Shown: positions 38,709 through 48,283 of the stretch, one piece after another
Layout of the letters: each line of letters opens with the position of its first letter
Numbering within the stretch: the stretch's first letter is position 1
From: UBA7672 sp040398425
GTDB lineage: Bacteria > Pseudomonadota > Alphaproteobacteria > Caulobacterales > Hyphomonadaceae
Length of the DNA: 64,000 nt
Direction: 5' to 3'
Assembly: GCA_040398425.1 (NCBI GenBank)
Contig: JBBATZ010000005.1
Span: 51,536-115,535, forward strand
Program-made: the position numbers and the translations under genes
The notes under the pieces: generated by a model
What the model was told of the DNA's origin: nothing
Seen by the model: only the letters and a program-made list of their open reading frames with translations
The model's database searches: none

Positions 38709-39775
38709 GTCGGCATTGCTCTCAGTGCGTCGATCAGGTCGGCCATGTCGGCGGGCGGGTCGCGTTCGAAGCGGAGTTGTTCGCCGGTGATGGGGTGCAC
38801 GAAGCCGAGGATGGCGGCGTGGAGGGCCTGGCGTTCGAAAGCTTTTGCGGTGGCGGTCGCGCGTTCGAAGGCGGGGCCCTTGCCGTCGGCGCGGAGCCAG
38901 CGGTGCTTGCCATAGGTCTGGTCGCCGAGGACGGGCGCCTGGATGTGAGCCATGTGGACGCGGATCTGGTGCGTGCGTCCGGTCTCCAGGCGACACTCGA
39001 CGAGCGCGGCGGCGGGTTGCGTGCCGGTCGCATCGAGGCGTCCGTAGGTTTCAATGCCGCGATAGTTGGTGATGGCGATCTTGCCTTGCGGCAGGTCGTT
39101 CTCCTGACTGGAGTCGTCGGACCAGTGATCGGCGCGGAAATGCTTTTCCTTCATCACAGCCATCTTCTTCCGGTCGGACGGCGAGCGGCCGATATTGGTC
39201 TCGATGCGCCCGATCAACGGACGCGGCGCGCCGCGCGTGACGGCGAGGTAGGCGCGCTCGATGTCGTGGGCGGCGAACATGGCGGTGAGGGCGGTGTGGG
39301 CCGCTTCGGATTTCGCGGCGACCATGACGCCGGAGGTGTCCTTGTCGAGACGGTGGACGATGCCGGGGCGAGCGACGCCGCCGATGCCTGTAAGCTCGGG
39401 GCCGCAATGGAAGAGCAGCGCGTTGACCAGCGTGCCGCGCTCCGAACCGCCGGCGGGGTGGACGACGAGCCCGACCTGCTTGTTGATGACGATGAGGTGT
39501 TTGTCCTCGAAAACGATGTCGAGGGGGATGTCTTCAGGTTCGGGCAGGGCGCCGACGGGGGCGGGCAGGTCGATGGCGTAGACGGCGCCCGGCAGCACCT
39601 TGGCGCTGGCGTCCGTGGCGGGCTTGCCATTGGCGGTAACCCGGCCTTCCTCGATCAGCACGCGCAGGCGGGAGCGGGACATGCCGGTGCCCGAGTCGGC
39701 CAGCCATTTGTCGAGACGCGCGTTCGCTGCTTCCGCAGGGGCGGTCAGGCTGAAGGTCGGGGCGGGGTCTGACAT
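38705..39775 (-). CDS. RluA-family pseudouridine synthase (RluD-like)
   Basis: A 356-residue RNA-modifying enzyme with an N-terminal S4 domain (ARLDKWLADSGTGMSRSRLR) and an RluA-type catalytic domain. The catalytic Asp lies in GIVHRLDKDTSGVM, with NKQVGLVVHPAGG and LETGRTHQIRVHMAHI typical of RluC/RluD. RluD modifies helix 69 of 23S rRNA; which site is modified here cannot be told. ATG 39775 matches the start of the S4 domain. Confidence 0.95.
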   Translation of the reverse strand: MSDPAPTFSLTAPAEAANARLDKWLADSGTGMSRSRLRVLIEEGRVTANGKPATDASAKVLPGAVYAIDLPAPVGALPEPEDIPLDIVFEDKHLIVINKQVGLVVHPAGGSERGTLVNALLFHCGPELTGIGGVARPGIVHRLDKDTSGVMVAAKSEAAHTALTAMFAAHDIERAYLAVTRGAPRPLIGRIETNIGRSPSDRKKMAVMKEKHFRADHWSDDSSQENDLPQGKIAITNYRGIETYGRLDATGTQPAAALVECRLETGRTHQIRVHMAHIQAPVLGDQTYGKHRWLRADGKGPAFERATATAKAFERQALHAAILGFVHPITGEQLRFERDPPADMADLIDALRAMPT

Positions 39776-39840
39776 GCTTTCGTCGCGATGCAGTGCAAGG
39801 TAGGGAATGGGGCAAGTATCCCAGTGGGAAGGATAAATCC

Positions 39841-41541
39841 ATGACCAGGCTGACACGGCGCGGGGCGCTTGGACTTGGGATGGCGGGGTTGGGGGCTGCG
39901 GCCTGCACGACCGCTGCTCCTGCCGGACCCGCTTATACGGGCAAGGCCGCGTTCAGCCACGGGGTGGCGTCGGGCGACCCGACCCAGACGGCGGTTGTGC
40001 TGTGGACGCGGGTATCGCCTGAGACGGACGGGCCCGTGCCGGTAGGCTGGGCGCTGTCACGGGACTCGGCGTTCAAGGACGTGGTCAAGCGCGGGACGTT
40101 CACGACGGGGCCGGAGCGCGACTACACGGTCAAGGTCGATGTCGACGGGCTGAAGCCGGGGCAGATGTACTATTACTGGTTCACGGCGGGCCAGACTGCG
40201 TCGCCGGGCGGCGTGACGCGGACACTGCCGGAGAAGGGCACGCCGGATTACCGAATGGCTGTCGTGTCGTGCTCGAACTGGCCGTTCGGTTTCTTCAACG
40301 CCTATCGCGAGATCGCCAAGCGCGGCGCCAAGGGCGGCATCGACGCGGTGATCCATCTCGGGGACTACATCTACGAATACGGCGTCGCGGGCTATGGCGG
40401 CGTGATGGGGAAGCAGCTTGGACGCAACCATGAGCCCACGCATGAGATCGTGACGCTGGCCGACTATCGCGCGCGGCATGCGCAGTACAAGACAGATCCG
40501 GATCTACAGGCGGCGCATGCGATCGCACCGTGGTTCTGCACGTGGGACGACCATGAATCGACCAACAACTCTTATCGCACCGGCGCGGAGAACCATCAGC
40601 CCGAGACCGAGGGCGAGTGGAGCGTGCGCAAGGCCGTAGCGGTGCAGGCCTATCTCGAATGGATGCCGGTGCGCGAACCGGTCCCGGGCCGGGCGCACGA
40701 GGCGATCTGGCGCAAGTTCGACATCGGAGATCTTGCGACGCTCTTCCTGCTGGAAAGCCGGCTGGTGGGGCGCGGCGAGGATCTGACCTTCGACGAGATA
40801 TTCATGGCGGCCGACGCGGACCGTCCGCCGATCATCGAAGCGCTGAAGGCGAAGATCAACGATCCCGCCCGCACCATGCTCGGGCCGGAACAGGAAGCCT
40901 GGCTGGCGGAGGGTCTGAAGCAGTCGGCCCAGTCGGGCAAGAAATGGCAGGTGCTGGGCAATCAGGTCACGATGGCCAAAGTGAAGATGCCCGACCTGCA
41001 GAAGTATCTGCCGGCCGACAAGTACGCGACGGTGAGCCCGGGGGCCAAGCGCTTCTATGCGACGGCGCGCTGGGGTCTCGAATGGAATCCGGATGCATGG
41101 TCTGGCTTCCCGGCCGCGCGGGAGCGGCTGTACGCCTCGGCCAAGGCCGCCAAGGCCCGGCTCGTCACGCTGACGGGCGATACCCACACAGCCTGGGCCA
41201 ACGAGCTGCATGATTCGTCCGGCCAGAAGCGGGGGGTGGAGTTCGGCTGCACGTCGGTGACGTCGAACGGGGCCGGAGACAGCCTGCCGTTCGAAGAACT
41301 GAACTGGATGATGCCGGAAGCGAACGACGAGGTCCTGTATTACAACGCGTTTTCCAAGGGCTTCACCCTGCTGACCCTGAAGGCTGACCTGGTGGAGGCG
41401 GAGTTCATCAAGGTCTCCACCATCAAGAGCCGCGACTATTTTGCCTCGACGGACGCCAAGTTCATCGCGCGGGAGAACGAGGTGGGCGGAATGGGCGGTT
41501 TGCAAAGGATTATGGCCGGCGCGAACATTACGGCGGGGTAG
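39841..41541 (+). CDS. phoD: Alkaline phosphatase D family protein
   Basis: A 566-residue PhoD-type phosphodiesterase/phosphatase. The N-terminus TRRGALGLGMAGLGAAAC combines a twin-arginine motif with a lipobox, so it is likely Tat-exported and lipid-anchored. The PhoD N-terminal domain (FSHGVASGDPTQTAVVLWTR) is followed by the metal centre: SCSNWPFGFF, IHLGDYIYEYG, TWDDHES.NNS and LTGDTHTAW. PhoD binds Fe3+/Ca2+ and releases phosphate from phosphoesters and teichoic acids. ATG 39841 has AAGGA about eight bases upstream. Confidence 0.94.
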   Translation: MTRLTRRGALGLGMAGLGAAACTTAAPAGPAYTGKAAFSHGVASGDPTQTAVVLWTRVSPETDGPVPVGWALSRDSAFKDVVKRGTFTTGPERDYTVKVDVDGLKPGQMYYYWFTAGQTASPGGVTRTLPEKGTPDYRMAVVSCSNWPFGFFNAYREIAKRGAKGGIDAVIHLGDYIYEYGVAGYGGVMGKQLGRNHEPTHEIVTLADYRARHAQYKTDPDLQAAHAIAPWFCTWDDHESTNNSYRTGAENHQPETEGEWSVRKAVAVQAYLEWMPVREPVPGRAHEAIWRKFDIGDLATLFLLESRLVGRGEDLTFDEIFMAADADRPPIIEALKAKINDPARTMLGPEQEAWLAEGLKQSAQSGKKWQVLGNQVTMAKVKMPDLQKYLPADKYATVSPGAKRFYATARWGLEWNPDAWSGFPAARERLYASAKAAKARLVTLTGDTHTAWANELHDSSGQKRGVEFGCTSVTSNGAGDSLPFEELNWMMPEANDEVLYYNAFSKGFTLLTLKADLVEAEFIKVSTIKSRDYFASTDAKFIARENEVGGMGGLQRIMAGANITAG

Positions 41542-41669
41542 GCCCGTTTACGATTTGGGCGAAGAACCCCAATGGTTTCCGGGGGAATCGGAAGCCGTTG
41601 GCAACAACGCGTTAACACGCGGGGGCTAGGTTCCATCGTTGGGCTTATACCGACGGCAGGGGCTGACAC

Positions 41670-43961
41670 TTGGTCCACCAACCAGACACCGACGCTGCGG
41701 CGTTGCTCGAGCAGCTTGGGGCGCTCGGCATCGCAGGCGCGCGCGTGGATGCTGATGATCTGCTGGTCGTGGCCAACCACCTGTTCTTCGAGCTGACCGG
41801 GCTGCCGCCGCAGGGAGCGGTCGGGCAGAAGCTGAATGACGTGCTGGAGAGCTCGGCCGCCGAACACAAGGCCTATGGAGAGGGGACGGTCTATCGCTTC
41901 GTCACGCCGCGCGGCGAGCGCTGGCTGAGACCGCGCTGGGGGCGCGGCGTCACCGAAGGCATTGCGACTCTGACCGATGTGACCAGCGAGTGGAGCATGC
42001 TCGGCAAGCTGGTCGCGGCGATCGATGTGCGCGACCGGCTGATGCGCGATGCCGACATCGGTATGTTCAGGTACAATCCGGACGACGGCATGTTCCACTT
42101 CTCGGAAGCGCTGGTCCGCCGCGGCGATCCGCTGCCAGCCTACCATATCAGCGAGATCGTCAAGGACCTGCACCAGGACGATGTCGAGAAGGATGCACAG
42201 GTTCGCGAGCGCCTGTCGAACGAGGAAGGCACCGCGACGCTGCACCTGCGCCGCCGCAAGCCGGATGGGACATGGCGGCACACGCTGGCGCAGTTCAACT
42301 CCGGCCGCAAGCTGCCATCCGGCAAGTTCGAAATCATCGGCCTGTCACAGAACATCACCGAGCTGGTTGATGCGCGCGACCAGGCGTCGGTCATGAACGA
42401 TCGCCTCGAAATCGCGATGAGCGCCGCGAGTGCGGGCGTCTATGAGATCGACCTGCGATCTTCCGAGCGCTGGACGTCGCCGCAATACCAGGCGCTGGCC
42501 GGGCAGGAGGCTCTGGCGCGTCATGCGATGATGCCGTTCGGCATGTATCACGACGACGATATTCCGGCGGTTCGCGAGAGCTGGGAGCGCTGCCTGCGGT
42601 CGCCGGTCGTCGAGTCGATCGACGCGCGACTTTATCGCCCCGGTAGCAGCGAGCAGTGGGTGCGCCTGTTCATGCGAGTGCAGCGCAACGAGCATGGCGT
42701 ACCGACGCGCGCCATCGGCCTGATGCTGGATATCCAGCAACAGAAGGCGCAGGAACTTGCGCTGATCGAAGCCAAGAAACAGGCGGAAGCAGCGACCATC
42801 GCGAAATCGAACTTCCTCGCGTCGATGAGCCACGAGATCCGGACGCCGCTGAACGGCGTGCTGGGCATGGCGCAATCATTGGTGAGCGATGGGCTGCTGA
42901 CGGACCAGCGCGAGAAGGTGGATATCATTCTCGAGTCCGGCCGCACGCTCACGGCGCTGCTGAACGACGTGCTCGACCTGTCGAAGATTGAAGCCGGCAA
43001 AATCGAGATTGCCAGCACGGACGGCGAGCTTGGCGTCACGCTGGACCGCCTGCGCCAGTTGTTCCTGTCGAAAGCGGTGGAGCGTGGGCTCAACATCGAC
43101 CTCGAGATCGCGCCGGGACTGCCGCGACTGCTGCACTATGATCCAGTGCGGGTGCGCCAGTGCGTCGGCAACCTGCTGTCGAACGCCATCAAGTTCACCG
43201 AGAGCGGCCGCGTCAGCGTCAAAGTCAGTTCGCAGGAAACCGAGCCGGGCAAGTGGATGATCACAGTGGCCGTGCGCGATACGGGCATCGGGATGACGCC
43301 GGCCGTGATCCAGCGCCTGTTCACGACGTTCACGCAGGCTGATGCGACCATCACACGACGCTTCGGTGGATCAGGCCTCGGGCTTGCCATCACCCGCCAG
43401 CTTGCGCGCCTCATGAGCGGCGATGTGACCGTCGAAAGCACGTTGGGCGGGGGCTCGACGTTCACGCTGACTTTCAAGGCCGAAGCGGTCAAGAACGATG
43501 CAAGTTTTGCGCGGGGCGAAATCGCGTTGCCGCCCGTGGACGAAGATAGGCTGAGCAGGCTGCACGGCATCCGCATCCTGCTGGTGGACGACAATGCGGT
43601 AAACCGGCAGGTCGTGAAGCTGTTCACAGTGGCGCTGGCGCCGAAATTCGTCGAGGCCGTCAACGGCCAGGAGGCGCTGGACCGCCTGCGCGAAGAGCCG
43701 TTCGACATAGTGCTGCTCGATGTGCACATGCCGGTCATGGACGGCAAGGAAGCGATCAAGCGGATGCGCGCTGCGCCGGAAGCGTGGAGCAAGCTGCCGG
43801 TGATCGCGCTTACGGCCGATGCGATGAGCGGCGATCGCGAGCGTTACCTTGCGCTCGGGATGACCGATTATGTCTCGAAGCCTCTGGACCAGCGCGAGCT
43901 GACGTCCAAGATCGCAGCCGCCATGGGCGAGCGCGAGCTGATCGCCGGAATCGCGGCTTAG
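41670..43961 (+). CDS. Hybrid sensor histidine kinase with PAS domains and receiver
   Basis: A 763-residue soluble hybrid kinase. About three PAS-like domains occupy residues 1-360 (PDTDAAALLEQLGALG, YNPDDGMFHFS, VYEIDLRSSERWTS), followed by HisKA with MSHEIRTPLNGVL (phosphoacceptor His ~388), HATPase_c (NAIKFTESG, DTGIGMT, GGSGLGLAI) and a C-terminal receiver with DVHMPVMDG (Asp ~684). No transmembrane helix is seen, so it senses a cytoplasmic signal. It starts with TTG 41670 preceded by AGGGGC. No cognate regulator is adjacent. Confidence 0.92.
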   Translation: MVHQPDTDAAALLEQLGALGIAGARVDADDLLVVANHLFFELTGLPPQGAVGQKLNDVLESSAAEHKAYGEGTVYRFVTPRGERWLRPRWGRGVTEGIATLTDVTSEWSMLGKLVAAIDVRDRLMRDADIGMFRYNPDDGMFHFSEALVRRGDPLPAYHISEIVKDLHQDDVEKDAQVRERLSNEEGTATLHLRRRKPDGTWRHTLAQFNSGRKLPSGKFEIIGLSQNITELVDARDQASVMNDRLEIAMSAASAGVYEIDLRSSERWTSPQYQALAGQEALARHAMMPFGMYHDDDIPAVRESWERCLRSPVVESIDARLYRPGSSEQWVRLFMRVQRNEHGVPTRAIGLMLDIQQQKAQELALIEAKKQAEAATIAKSNFLASMSHEIRTPLNGVLGMAQSLVSDGLLTDQREKVDIILESGRTLTALLNDVLDLSKIEAGKIEIASTDGELGVTLDRLRQLFLSKAVERGLNIDLEIAPGLPRLLHYDPVRVRQCVGNLLSNAIKFTESGRVSVKVSSQETEPGKWMITVAVRDTGIGMTPAVIQRLFTTFTQADATITRRFGGSGLGLAITRQLARLMSGDVTVESTLGGGSTFTLTFKAEAVKNDASFARGEIALPPVDEDRLSRLHGIRILLVDDNAVNRQVVKLFTVALAPKFVEAVNGQEALDRLREEPFDIVLLDVHMPVMDGKEAIKRMRAAPEAWSKLPVIALTADAMSGDRERYLALGMTDYVSKPLDQRELTSKIAAAMGERELIAGIAA

Positions 43962-43964
43962 CGT

Positions 43965-45029
43965 TTACGGCTTCAGCACAACGCGGCCGACGATCGTGCC
44001 TTCGCGCAGCTGGTTGAGCGTCTTGTCAGCCTGATCGAGCGGACGGGTTTCAACCGGGATGGGCGAGATCTTGCCGGCGCGGACCAGCTCCATCATGTCG
44101 CGCGTTTCGCCGAGCGGGCCCGTGTAGGAGCCGACGATCGAATACGGGCGACCCGGGAAGGACGGTATCGGTGCGGCGAACTTGCCACCGAACAGGCCGA
44201 CGACAACGATCTCGCCGCCGCGGCGGATGGCGCCGTTGGCGAAGTTGAGCGAGGGGGTGGAGCCGACGAAGTCGACCGCGGCAGCGACGCCGCCGCCCGT
44301 GTCGAGCTTGAGTTGCTTCAGGCCGTCAGCCTCTTTCGAATTGTAGACGGCGTGGGCGCCGGCGGCCATCGCGGCATCGAGCTTCTTCGGGTCGATGTCG
44401 CAGCCGATGATCTTGTTGTTCGGGAACATGGCGCGCGCGAACTGCAGGCCCATCATGCCGACGCCGCCGAGACCAACGATGGCGATGGACTCGCCGTCAT
44501 AGGCGGTGCGGACCTTCTTCAGCGCCGAGTAGGCCGTGATGCCCGAGCACATGTAGGTGGCGGCGAGGCCTTCGGGAACGCCGGTCGCGTCGAGCAGGTA
44601 TTTCGGGTGCGGGACGAGGACGTATTCGGAATAGCCGCCAGCAACCTGGATGCCGAGCTGACGCGGCTTGTTGCAGATGTGCTCCTGGTCGCGTTTGCAG
44701 GTGGCGCACTCACCGCAGCCGATCCACGGGAAGACGACAAAGCGCTGGCCGACGGAGCGGCCTTCAAGCAGGGCCTGCGCGTCCGGGCCGACAGCCGAGA
44801 GCGTGCCTTCGATTTCGTGGCCCAGCGTGTGGGGCAGCGTGCGACCCTTGGACCAGTCGAGCTTGTCGCCGTCGCCGAGATCAACATGGCCATCCTGAAG
44901 GTGGACGTCAGAGTGGCATACGCCGGAGAAGGTGATCTTGACCACGACCTGCGTGCCGGTGGGAACCGGGATGTCGGAGGTGACTTCCTCGAGCGGTTTG
45001 CCGTAGGCGACGATGGCTTGGCTCTTCAT
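43965..45029 (-). CDS. Zinc-dependent alcohol dehydrogenase
   Basis: A 354-residue MDR-family dehydrogenase. Catalytic zinc ligands are in GVCHSDVHL, LGHEIEG and the later structural zinc cluster GCGECATCKRDQEHIC; the NAD(P)-binding glycine motif is VGLGGVGMMG. The general form fits AdhA/AdhP-type alcohol dehydrogenases; the substrate is unknown. It ends convergently with the hybrid kinase three bases away. Confidence 0.93.
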   Translation of the reverse strand: MKSQAIVAYGKPLEEVTSDIPVPTGTQVVVKITFSGVCHSDVHLQDGHVDLGDGDKLDWSKGRTLPHTLGHEIEGTLSAVGPDAQALLEGRSVGQRFVVFPWIGCGECATCKRDQEHICNKPRQLGIQVAGGYSEYVLVPHPKYLLDATGVPEGLAATYMCSGITAYSALKKVRTAYDGESIAIVGLGGVGMMGLQFARAMFPNNKIIGCDIDPKKLDAAMAAGAHAVYNSKEADGLKQLKLDTGGGVAAAVDFVGSTPSLNFANGAIRRGGEIVVVGLFGGKFAAPIPSFPGRPYSIVGSYTGPLGETRDMMELVRAGKISPIPVETRPLDQADKTLNQLREGTIVGRVVLKP

Positions 45030-45109
45030 GGGGTACGCATCCTCCGCAGGTGAGGATTTGGGTTACCATGCCTGCGCAAGATGGGAAGTCCTGTCGCGCG
45101 GGAAGGCGA

Positions 45110-45229
45110 TTACGGGACGAGAATGACCGGGGCTGCGATTGCCGCAGGTGGCGTCTGCGCCAGGGTGGGGGACGACAACAGGATCGACACAACCAGCGCA
45201 ATCGCTGCAACAGCAAACTCGCGTTTCAT
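45110..45229 (-). CDS. 39-residue secreted peptide
   Basis: ATG 45229 to TAA 45110-45112 encodes MKREFAVAAIALVVSILL, a signal peptide ending in SPTLA-Q, and a short hydrophobic mature peptide of 15-16 residues. ACGGAG lies five to six bases before ATG 45229, better placed than for ATG 45235. No family recognised; it lies between the serine hydrolase and alcohol dehydrogenase genes on the same strand. Confidence 0.5.
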   Translation of the reverse strand: MKREFAVAAIALVVSILLSSPTLAQTPPAAIAAPVILVP

Positions 45230-45348
45230 GTTCATCTCCGTGTTGTCGATTACGGAGGGTCGCGTCCGCTCAAGGCAGATTGCGGGCAGGAAATGCGGAG
45301 AAGCTGGGGCGAGAGATTAACTGCGGACGACACGGCCTATCAGGTGGG

Positions 45349-46467
45349 TCAATGTTGCGGTATCGCCTTCGTCAGGAGCTGCCAGAGTTTTTCGTTGAAC
45401 GCCTTGTCGGGAGCGGCCTGGCCCATGCGAACGACGATCAGTTTCATTGAAGGGACGACGAACAGCTTGCGGTCCATCGCGCCCATCGCTGCGATCATGT
45501 CGCGTGGGGCGGCTTCGATGAACTGGCCGGAGCGGCGCGGGGAGTTCGGTCCGACATTGACCGTCTCGGCTGATCCGTTGAGCCACCAGAGACGACCATA
45601 GGCGGGGTTGGTTTTGGTCGGCGCGAGGATGGCGTTGAGTTGTTCCTGCGAGATGAGGCGCGCGCCGCTTTTCTTGACGCCGCCATCGAGCACGATCTGT
45701 CCCATGGTGGCGAGGTCGCGTGGCGTTGTGACGAGGCCGGTGGGATTGCCGACGTCGGAGAAGGCGGCGGGGCGTTGCTCCCAGGCCGTGCTGTGCATGT
45801 CGCCGACTTTGGTGAACCAGAGCTCGCTGAGGATCGTCAGCGACTGTCCTGAAGCTTTCTCCAGCAGCGGCTTCAGGAACGCGTAGGCTGGCGTGTTGTA
45901 GAAGAATTTCGTGCCGGCGGGGGCGTCGTAGGTGAGGTCTTCGTTGAGGCCGGAGTTCATCTCGAGCAGGTTTAGGACGGTGATCCTGCTTTCCTGTTCG
46001 GGCGTCGCCTTCGACCAGCGCGAGCCGATGTATTTCGAGACGGGAGCCGTGATGTCAATCAGACCCTTGTCGATGCCGATGCCGACGAGCAGGGCGATCA
46101 GACTCTTCTGCTGCGAAGCGACATCCTCCTTCAGGGCGCCGTCATAGGATGCGCCGTGGACGAAGTTGGTCTTGAAGGTCTGGCTGGCGGGATCGTCTGG
46201 CAGCGGCCAGTTGTGCTCGGCGATGGTCTTGCCGTCCTGGATGACAACAAAGCCGGTCGTCTTCTGGCCCTGGACATAGCTCACTACGTCGGCGAGTGCG
46301 GCGGTGTTCCAGCTTGTGGGGGCCTCCGCAGGCGTGTCGCGCGGGATCGGCGCACCCGCTTCGGTCGACACTGTTGAAGATGTAGTTGCAGCCTCGCGCG
46401 GCGTCGTGTCGGTTGCGCACGCGGCAAGTGCGAGAACGGACGCGAGAGCGAAGAGTGGCTTCAGCAT
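45349..46467 (-). CDS. Serine hydrolase lipoprotein (beta-lactamase/class C-like)
   Basis: A 372-residue lipoprotein (signal MLKPLFALASVLALAAC, lipidated Cys ~17). The SxxK motif is SQQKSLIALLVG and a YNTPAY segment marks the second motif; family members include 6-aminohexanoate-dimer hydrolases and beta-lactamase-related esterases. Substrate unknown; probably anchored and facing the periplasm. It begins one base after the hisI stop, so the two are translationally coupled despite unrelated functions. Confidence 0.88.
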   Translation of the reverse strand: MLKPLFALASVLALAACATDTTPREAATTSSTVSTEAGAPIPRDTPAEAPTSWNTAALADVVSYVQGQKTTGFVVIQDGKTIAEHNWPLPDDPASQTFKTNFVHGASYDGALKEDVASQQKSLIALLVGIGIDKGLIDITAPVSKYIGSRWSKATPEQESRITVLNLLEMNSGLNEDLTYDAPAGTKFFYNTPAYAFLKPLLEKASGQSLTILSELWFTKVGDMHSTAWEQRPAAFSDVGNPTGLVTTPRDLATMGQIVLDGGVKKSGARLISQEQLNAILAPTKTNPAYGRLWWLNGSAETVNVGPNSPRRSGQFIEAAPRDMIAAMGAMDRKLFVVPSMKLIVVRMGQAAPDKAFNEKLWQLLTKAIPQH

Positions 46468-46468
46468 G

Positions 46469-46855
46469 TCAGTCTTTCCTGAGGCCGTAAGAAGTCACGA
46501 TGCGATAGAAGCACGCACGGCGTCCGGTGTGGCAGGCGCCGCCGGTCTGGCGGACTTTCAGGAGGACGGCGTCCTGATCGCAGTCGATGCGGATTTCATC
46601 GACGTGTTGTTCGTGGCCCGACGTGTCGCCCTTGCGCCAGAGAGACTGGCGGGAGCGTGACCAGTAGACGGCGCGGCCGGTCTCGATTGTCTGCTGCAAC
46701 GCCTCGGCGTTCATCCAGGCGAGCATCAGGACCTCGCCGGTGTCCGCGTCCTGTGCGATGGCGGCGATGAGACCGTCGCCGTCGAACTTCGGGCGAAGCT
46801 CAACAGTCTCGTCTTGTTCGGAACCGGAAAGGGGCGAGGCGAATGTCATGTCCAT
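46469..46855 (-). CDS. hisI: Phosphoribosyl-AMP cyclohydrolase
   Basis: A 128-residue enzyme opening the ring of phosphoribosyl-AMP in histidine biosynthesis. Motifs: GEVLMLAWMNAEALQQTI, YWSRSRQSLWRKGDTSGH, DCDQDAVLLKV and GACHTGRRACFYR, with metal-binding Asp, Cys and His residues in place. It is a stand-alone HisI without the HisE domain. Other his genes are not in the window; it is followed by an unrelated serine hydrolase. Confidence 0.97.
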   Translation of the reverse strand: MDMTFASPLSGSEQDETVELRPKFDGDGLIAAIAQDADTGEVLMLAWMNAEALQQTIETGRAVYWSRSRQSLWRKGDTSGHEQHVDEIRIDCDQDAVLLKVRQTGGACHTGRRACFYRIVTSYGLRKD

Positions 46856-46880
46856 TCGGTAGGACAGTCGCCGCGCTGGA

Positions 46881-47564
46881 TCAACTCGGGTCGAAATAGC
46901 TCAGCACGATCGTGTCCAGCGTAGGCTTGGCGGCGCGCATTTCGGGGCTGTCCGAGCTATAGACCTTTTCGGGATCATTGTTGACGGGCGCAGCGACCTC
47001 AGGCGGCAGATCACCGGTGGCGAAGATGAGGGTGACCCGGCAACCCTTATCGGCGCTGACCAGCTTGCCGCCGTGGAAGTCGTTGGCCTCGCCGGCATTG
47101 TGGTTCGAGAACCCCATCAGCGAGACGGGCGCGCCATTCGCCGTTTCGACGTCTACCATTGAAGCGCCGGCACGCAGGCCGAGCGGACCTGTCCATTTGG
47201 CGCCGGAAGTCTGGATGACGCGCGGGCCGCCGCTGGTCTTGTCGAGCCAGAGGAGCTCGATGCGGGTCTCGGGATCGCTGGCGAAGAGGACGACAGCTTT
47301 CTCCTCGCTGTCGACCCAGGGGATGGTTTCTTCGGTGACGTTTGCGGCGCCGTAGGCCGTGATCAGGCTGTCCTTCGTGATATCCGGCTTCAGCGAGCTT
47401 GTTGCGTCGCAGGTGAGAACCGGGTTGGCGATGCCGGTATCTGCGACGATGGCGGGCGGGATGGGGGGCGCTGGCGTGACGGGTTCCGGCGGCGCGCAGG
47501 CCGATGCGACCGCGAGCGCCAGGGAAACGAGAAAGGAAGTGCGGAGCAGGAGAGAACGGTTCAC
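46881..47564 (-). CDS. Hypothetical lipoprotein
   Basis: A 227-residue lipoprotein: signal SFLVSLALAVASAC gives a lipidated Cys near residue 23, followed by a Pro-rich linker. The mature part has a conserved-looking GAANVTEETIP and a C-terminal FATGDLPPEV region with two cysteines (TCDATS, GCRVTL). No family recognised. GTG 47564 has AAGG seven bases upstream; a TTG at 47591 would be longer. The start is 25 bp before hisI's stop-to-start spacing, so it may lead the hisI operon. Confidence 0.68.
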   Translation of the reverse strand: MNRSLLLRTSFLVSLALAVASACAPPEPVTPAPPIPPAIVADTGIANPVLTCDATSSLKPDITKDSLITAYGAANVTEETIPWVDSEEKAVVLFASDPETRIELLWLDKTSGGPRVIQTSGAKWTGPLGLRAGASMVDVETANGAPVSLMGFSNHNAGEANDFHGGKLVSADKGCRVTLIFATGDLPPEVAAPVNNDPEKVYSSDSPEMRAAKPTLDTIVLSYFDPS

Positions 47565-47755
47565 GGCGCGCCTTTTGGACTGTCGCCGCAAAACGGGGCG
47601 GCGCGGCAGTTGACGCTACACGGAGCGGAATGTCGATTGGCTGGGCGCAGGGTTTCGCGCATGCCGATGCGATCCCTGCGGCGGGGCGCCGGGGTTTGGT
47701 TCGGTGAGTTTGGCCTGCGCTAGGTCAGGCCGAATTTGCGCAACATGAACCGCTC

Positions 47756-47797
47756 ATTCCGACGCCTTTCGACAGGCTCGGGATGCGGCGTCGGAAT
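47756..47797. repeat. Palindromic repeat with TTTCGACAGGCTCGGG core
   Basis: ATTCCGACGCC (47756-47766) pairs perfectly with GGCGTCGGAAT (47787-47797). The loop holds TTTCGACAGGCTCGGG, a core seen in dispersed proteobacterial intergenic repeats. Confidence 0.75.
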
Positions 47798-47845
47798 CTA
47801 GGAACGGTTTTGAAGGGGGCGCTGGATTGAAGCTGCAAGGCGGGG

Positions 47846-48283
47846 CTAGGTTCGCCGTCCGCCCTGGATCCAGACTTTCGTCGGGATGAGCGGGGAGAAA
47901 GCGGGCGTGGATGTCGCAAGCCGTGTCCCCCGCGAAGGCGGGGGTCTCGTCAGTGCGTGGGGCGCGCTCGGATTGCATGTCCGCACGCTGTGCGGAGTCT
48001 GGATCCCCGCCTCCGCGGGGAACGCGGCCAAGGGGCCGCTTCCAGAAGTGAGGCCGGTTGGTTCGGCCTGACGTGTTTCCTCTGTGATGTCGTTCGGCGT
48101 CGTGAGCTGATCGTCTTCCACCTCATCCGTGTGCCAATCACGGGTGGTGCGGTTGAAGATCGTCGCGAGCATCGACACGACGTTGGACACGAGCCAGCAG
48201 AACGTGCGCAGCATGGCGGCCCGCAAAGGCTGGCGACTTGATGGGTTAATGACTCCGTATGTGCGCGTTTGGGTTCGAGTCAT
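47846..48283 (-). CDS. Small repeat-borne protein, copy B (conserved first ~69 residues)
   Basis: ATG 48283 opens a frame matching copy A (31289-31873) for ~69 residues, with two extra residues near the start (in-frame insertion). The shared core includes VISNPSSRQPL-like, FCWL.SNVVSMLATI and RDWHTDEVEDDQL. The tail from TRQAEPTG is unrelated to copy A and runs through palindromic repeats, so the true C-terminus is unclear. No family recognised. Confidence 0.4.
   Translation of the reverse strand: MTRTQTRTYGVINPSSRQPLRAAMLRTFCWLVSNVVSMLATIFNRTTRDWHTDEVEDDQLTTPNDITEETRQAEPTGLTSGSGPLAAFPAEAGIQTPHSVRTCNPSAPHALTRPPPSRGTRLATSTPAFSPLIPTKVWIQGGRRT
47924..48024. repeat. Composite GC palindrome pair
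   Basis: Two hairpins, CCCCCGC-GAAG-GCGGGGG (47927-47944) and CCCCGC-CTCC-GCGGGG (48005-48020), themselves form an inverted pair around a ~60-bp spacer. This layout is typical of dispersed intergenic elements in alphaproteobacteria. They interrupt the tail of the copy B reading frame. Confidence 0.7.

Noticed and set aside
47846..48283. CRISPR or tandem-repeat array around the palindromes
   Set aside because: Palindromes are few, unequal in length and not separated by uniform spacers; no cas genes.
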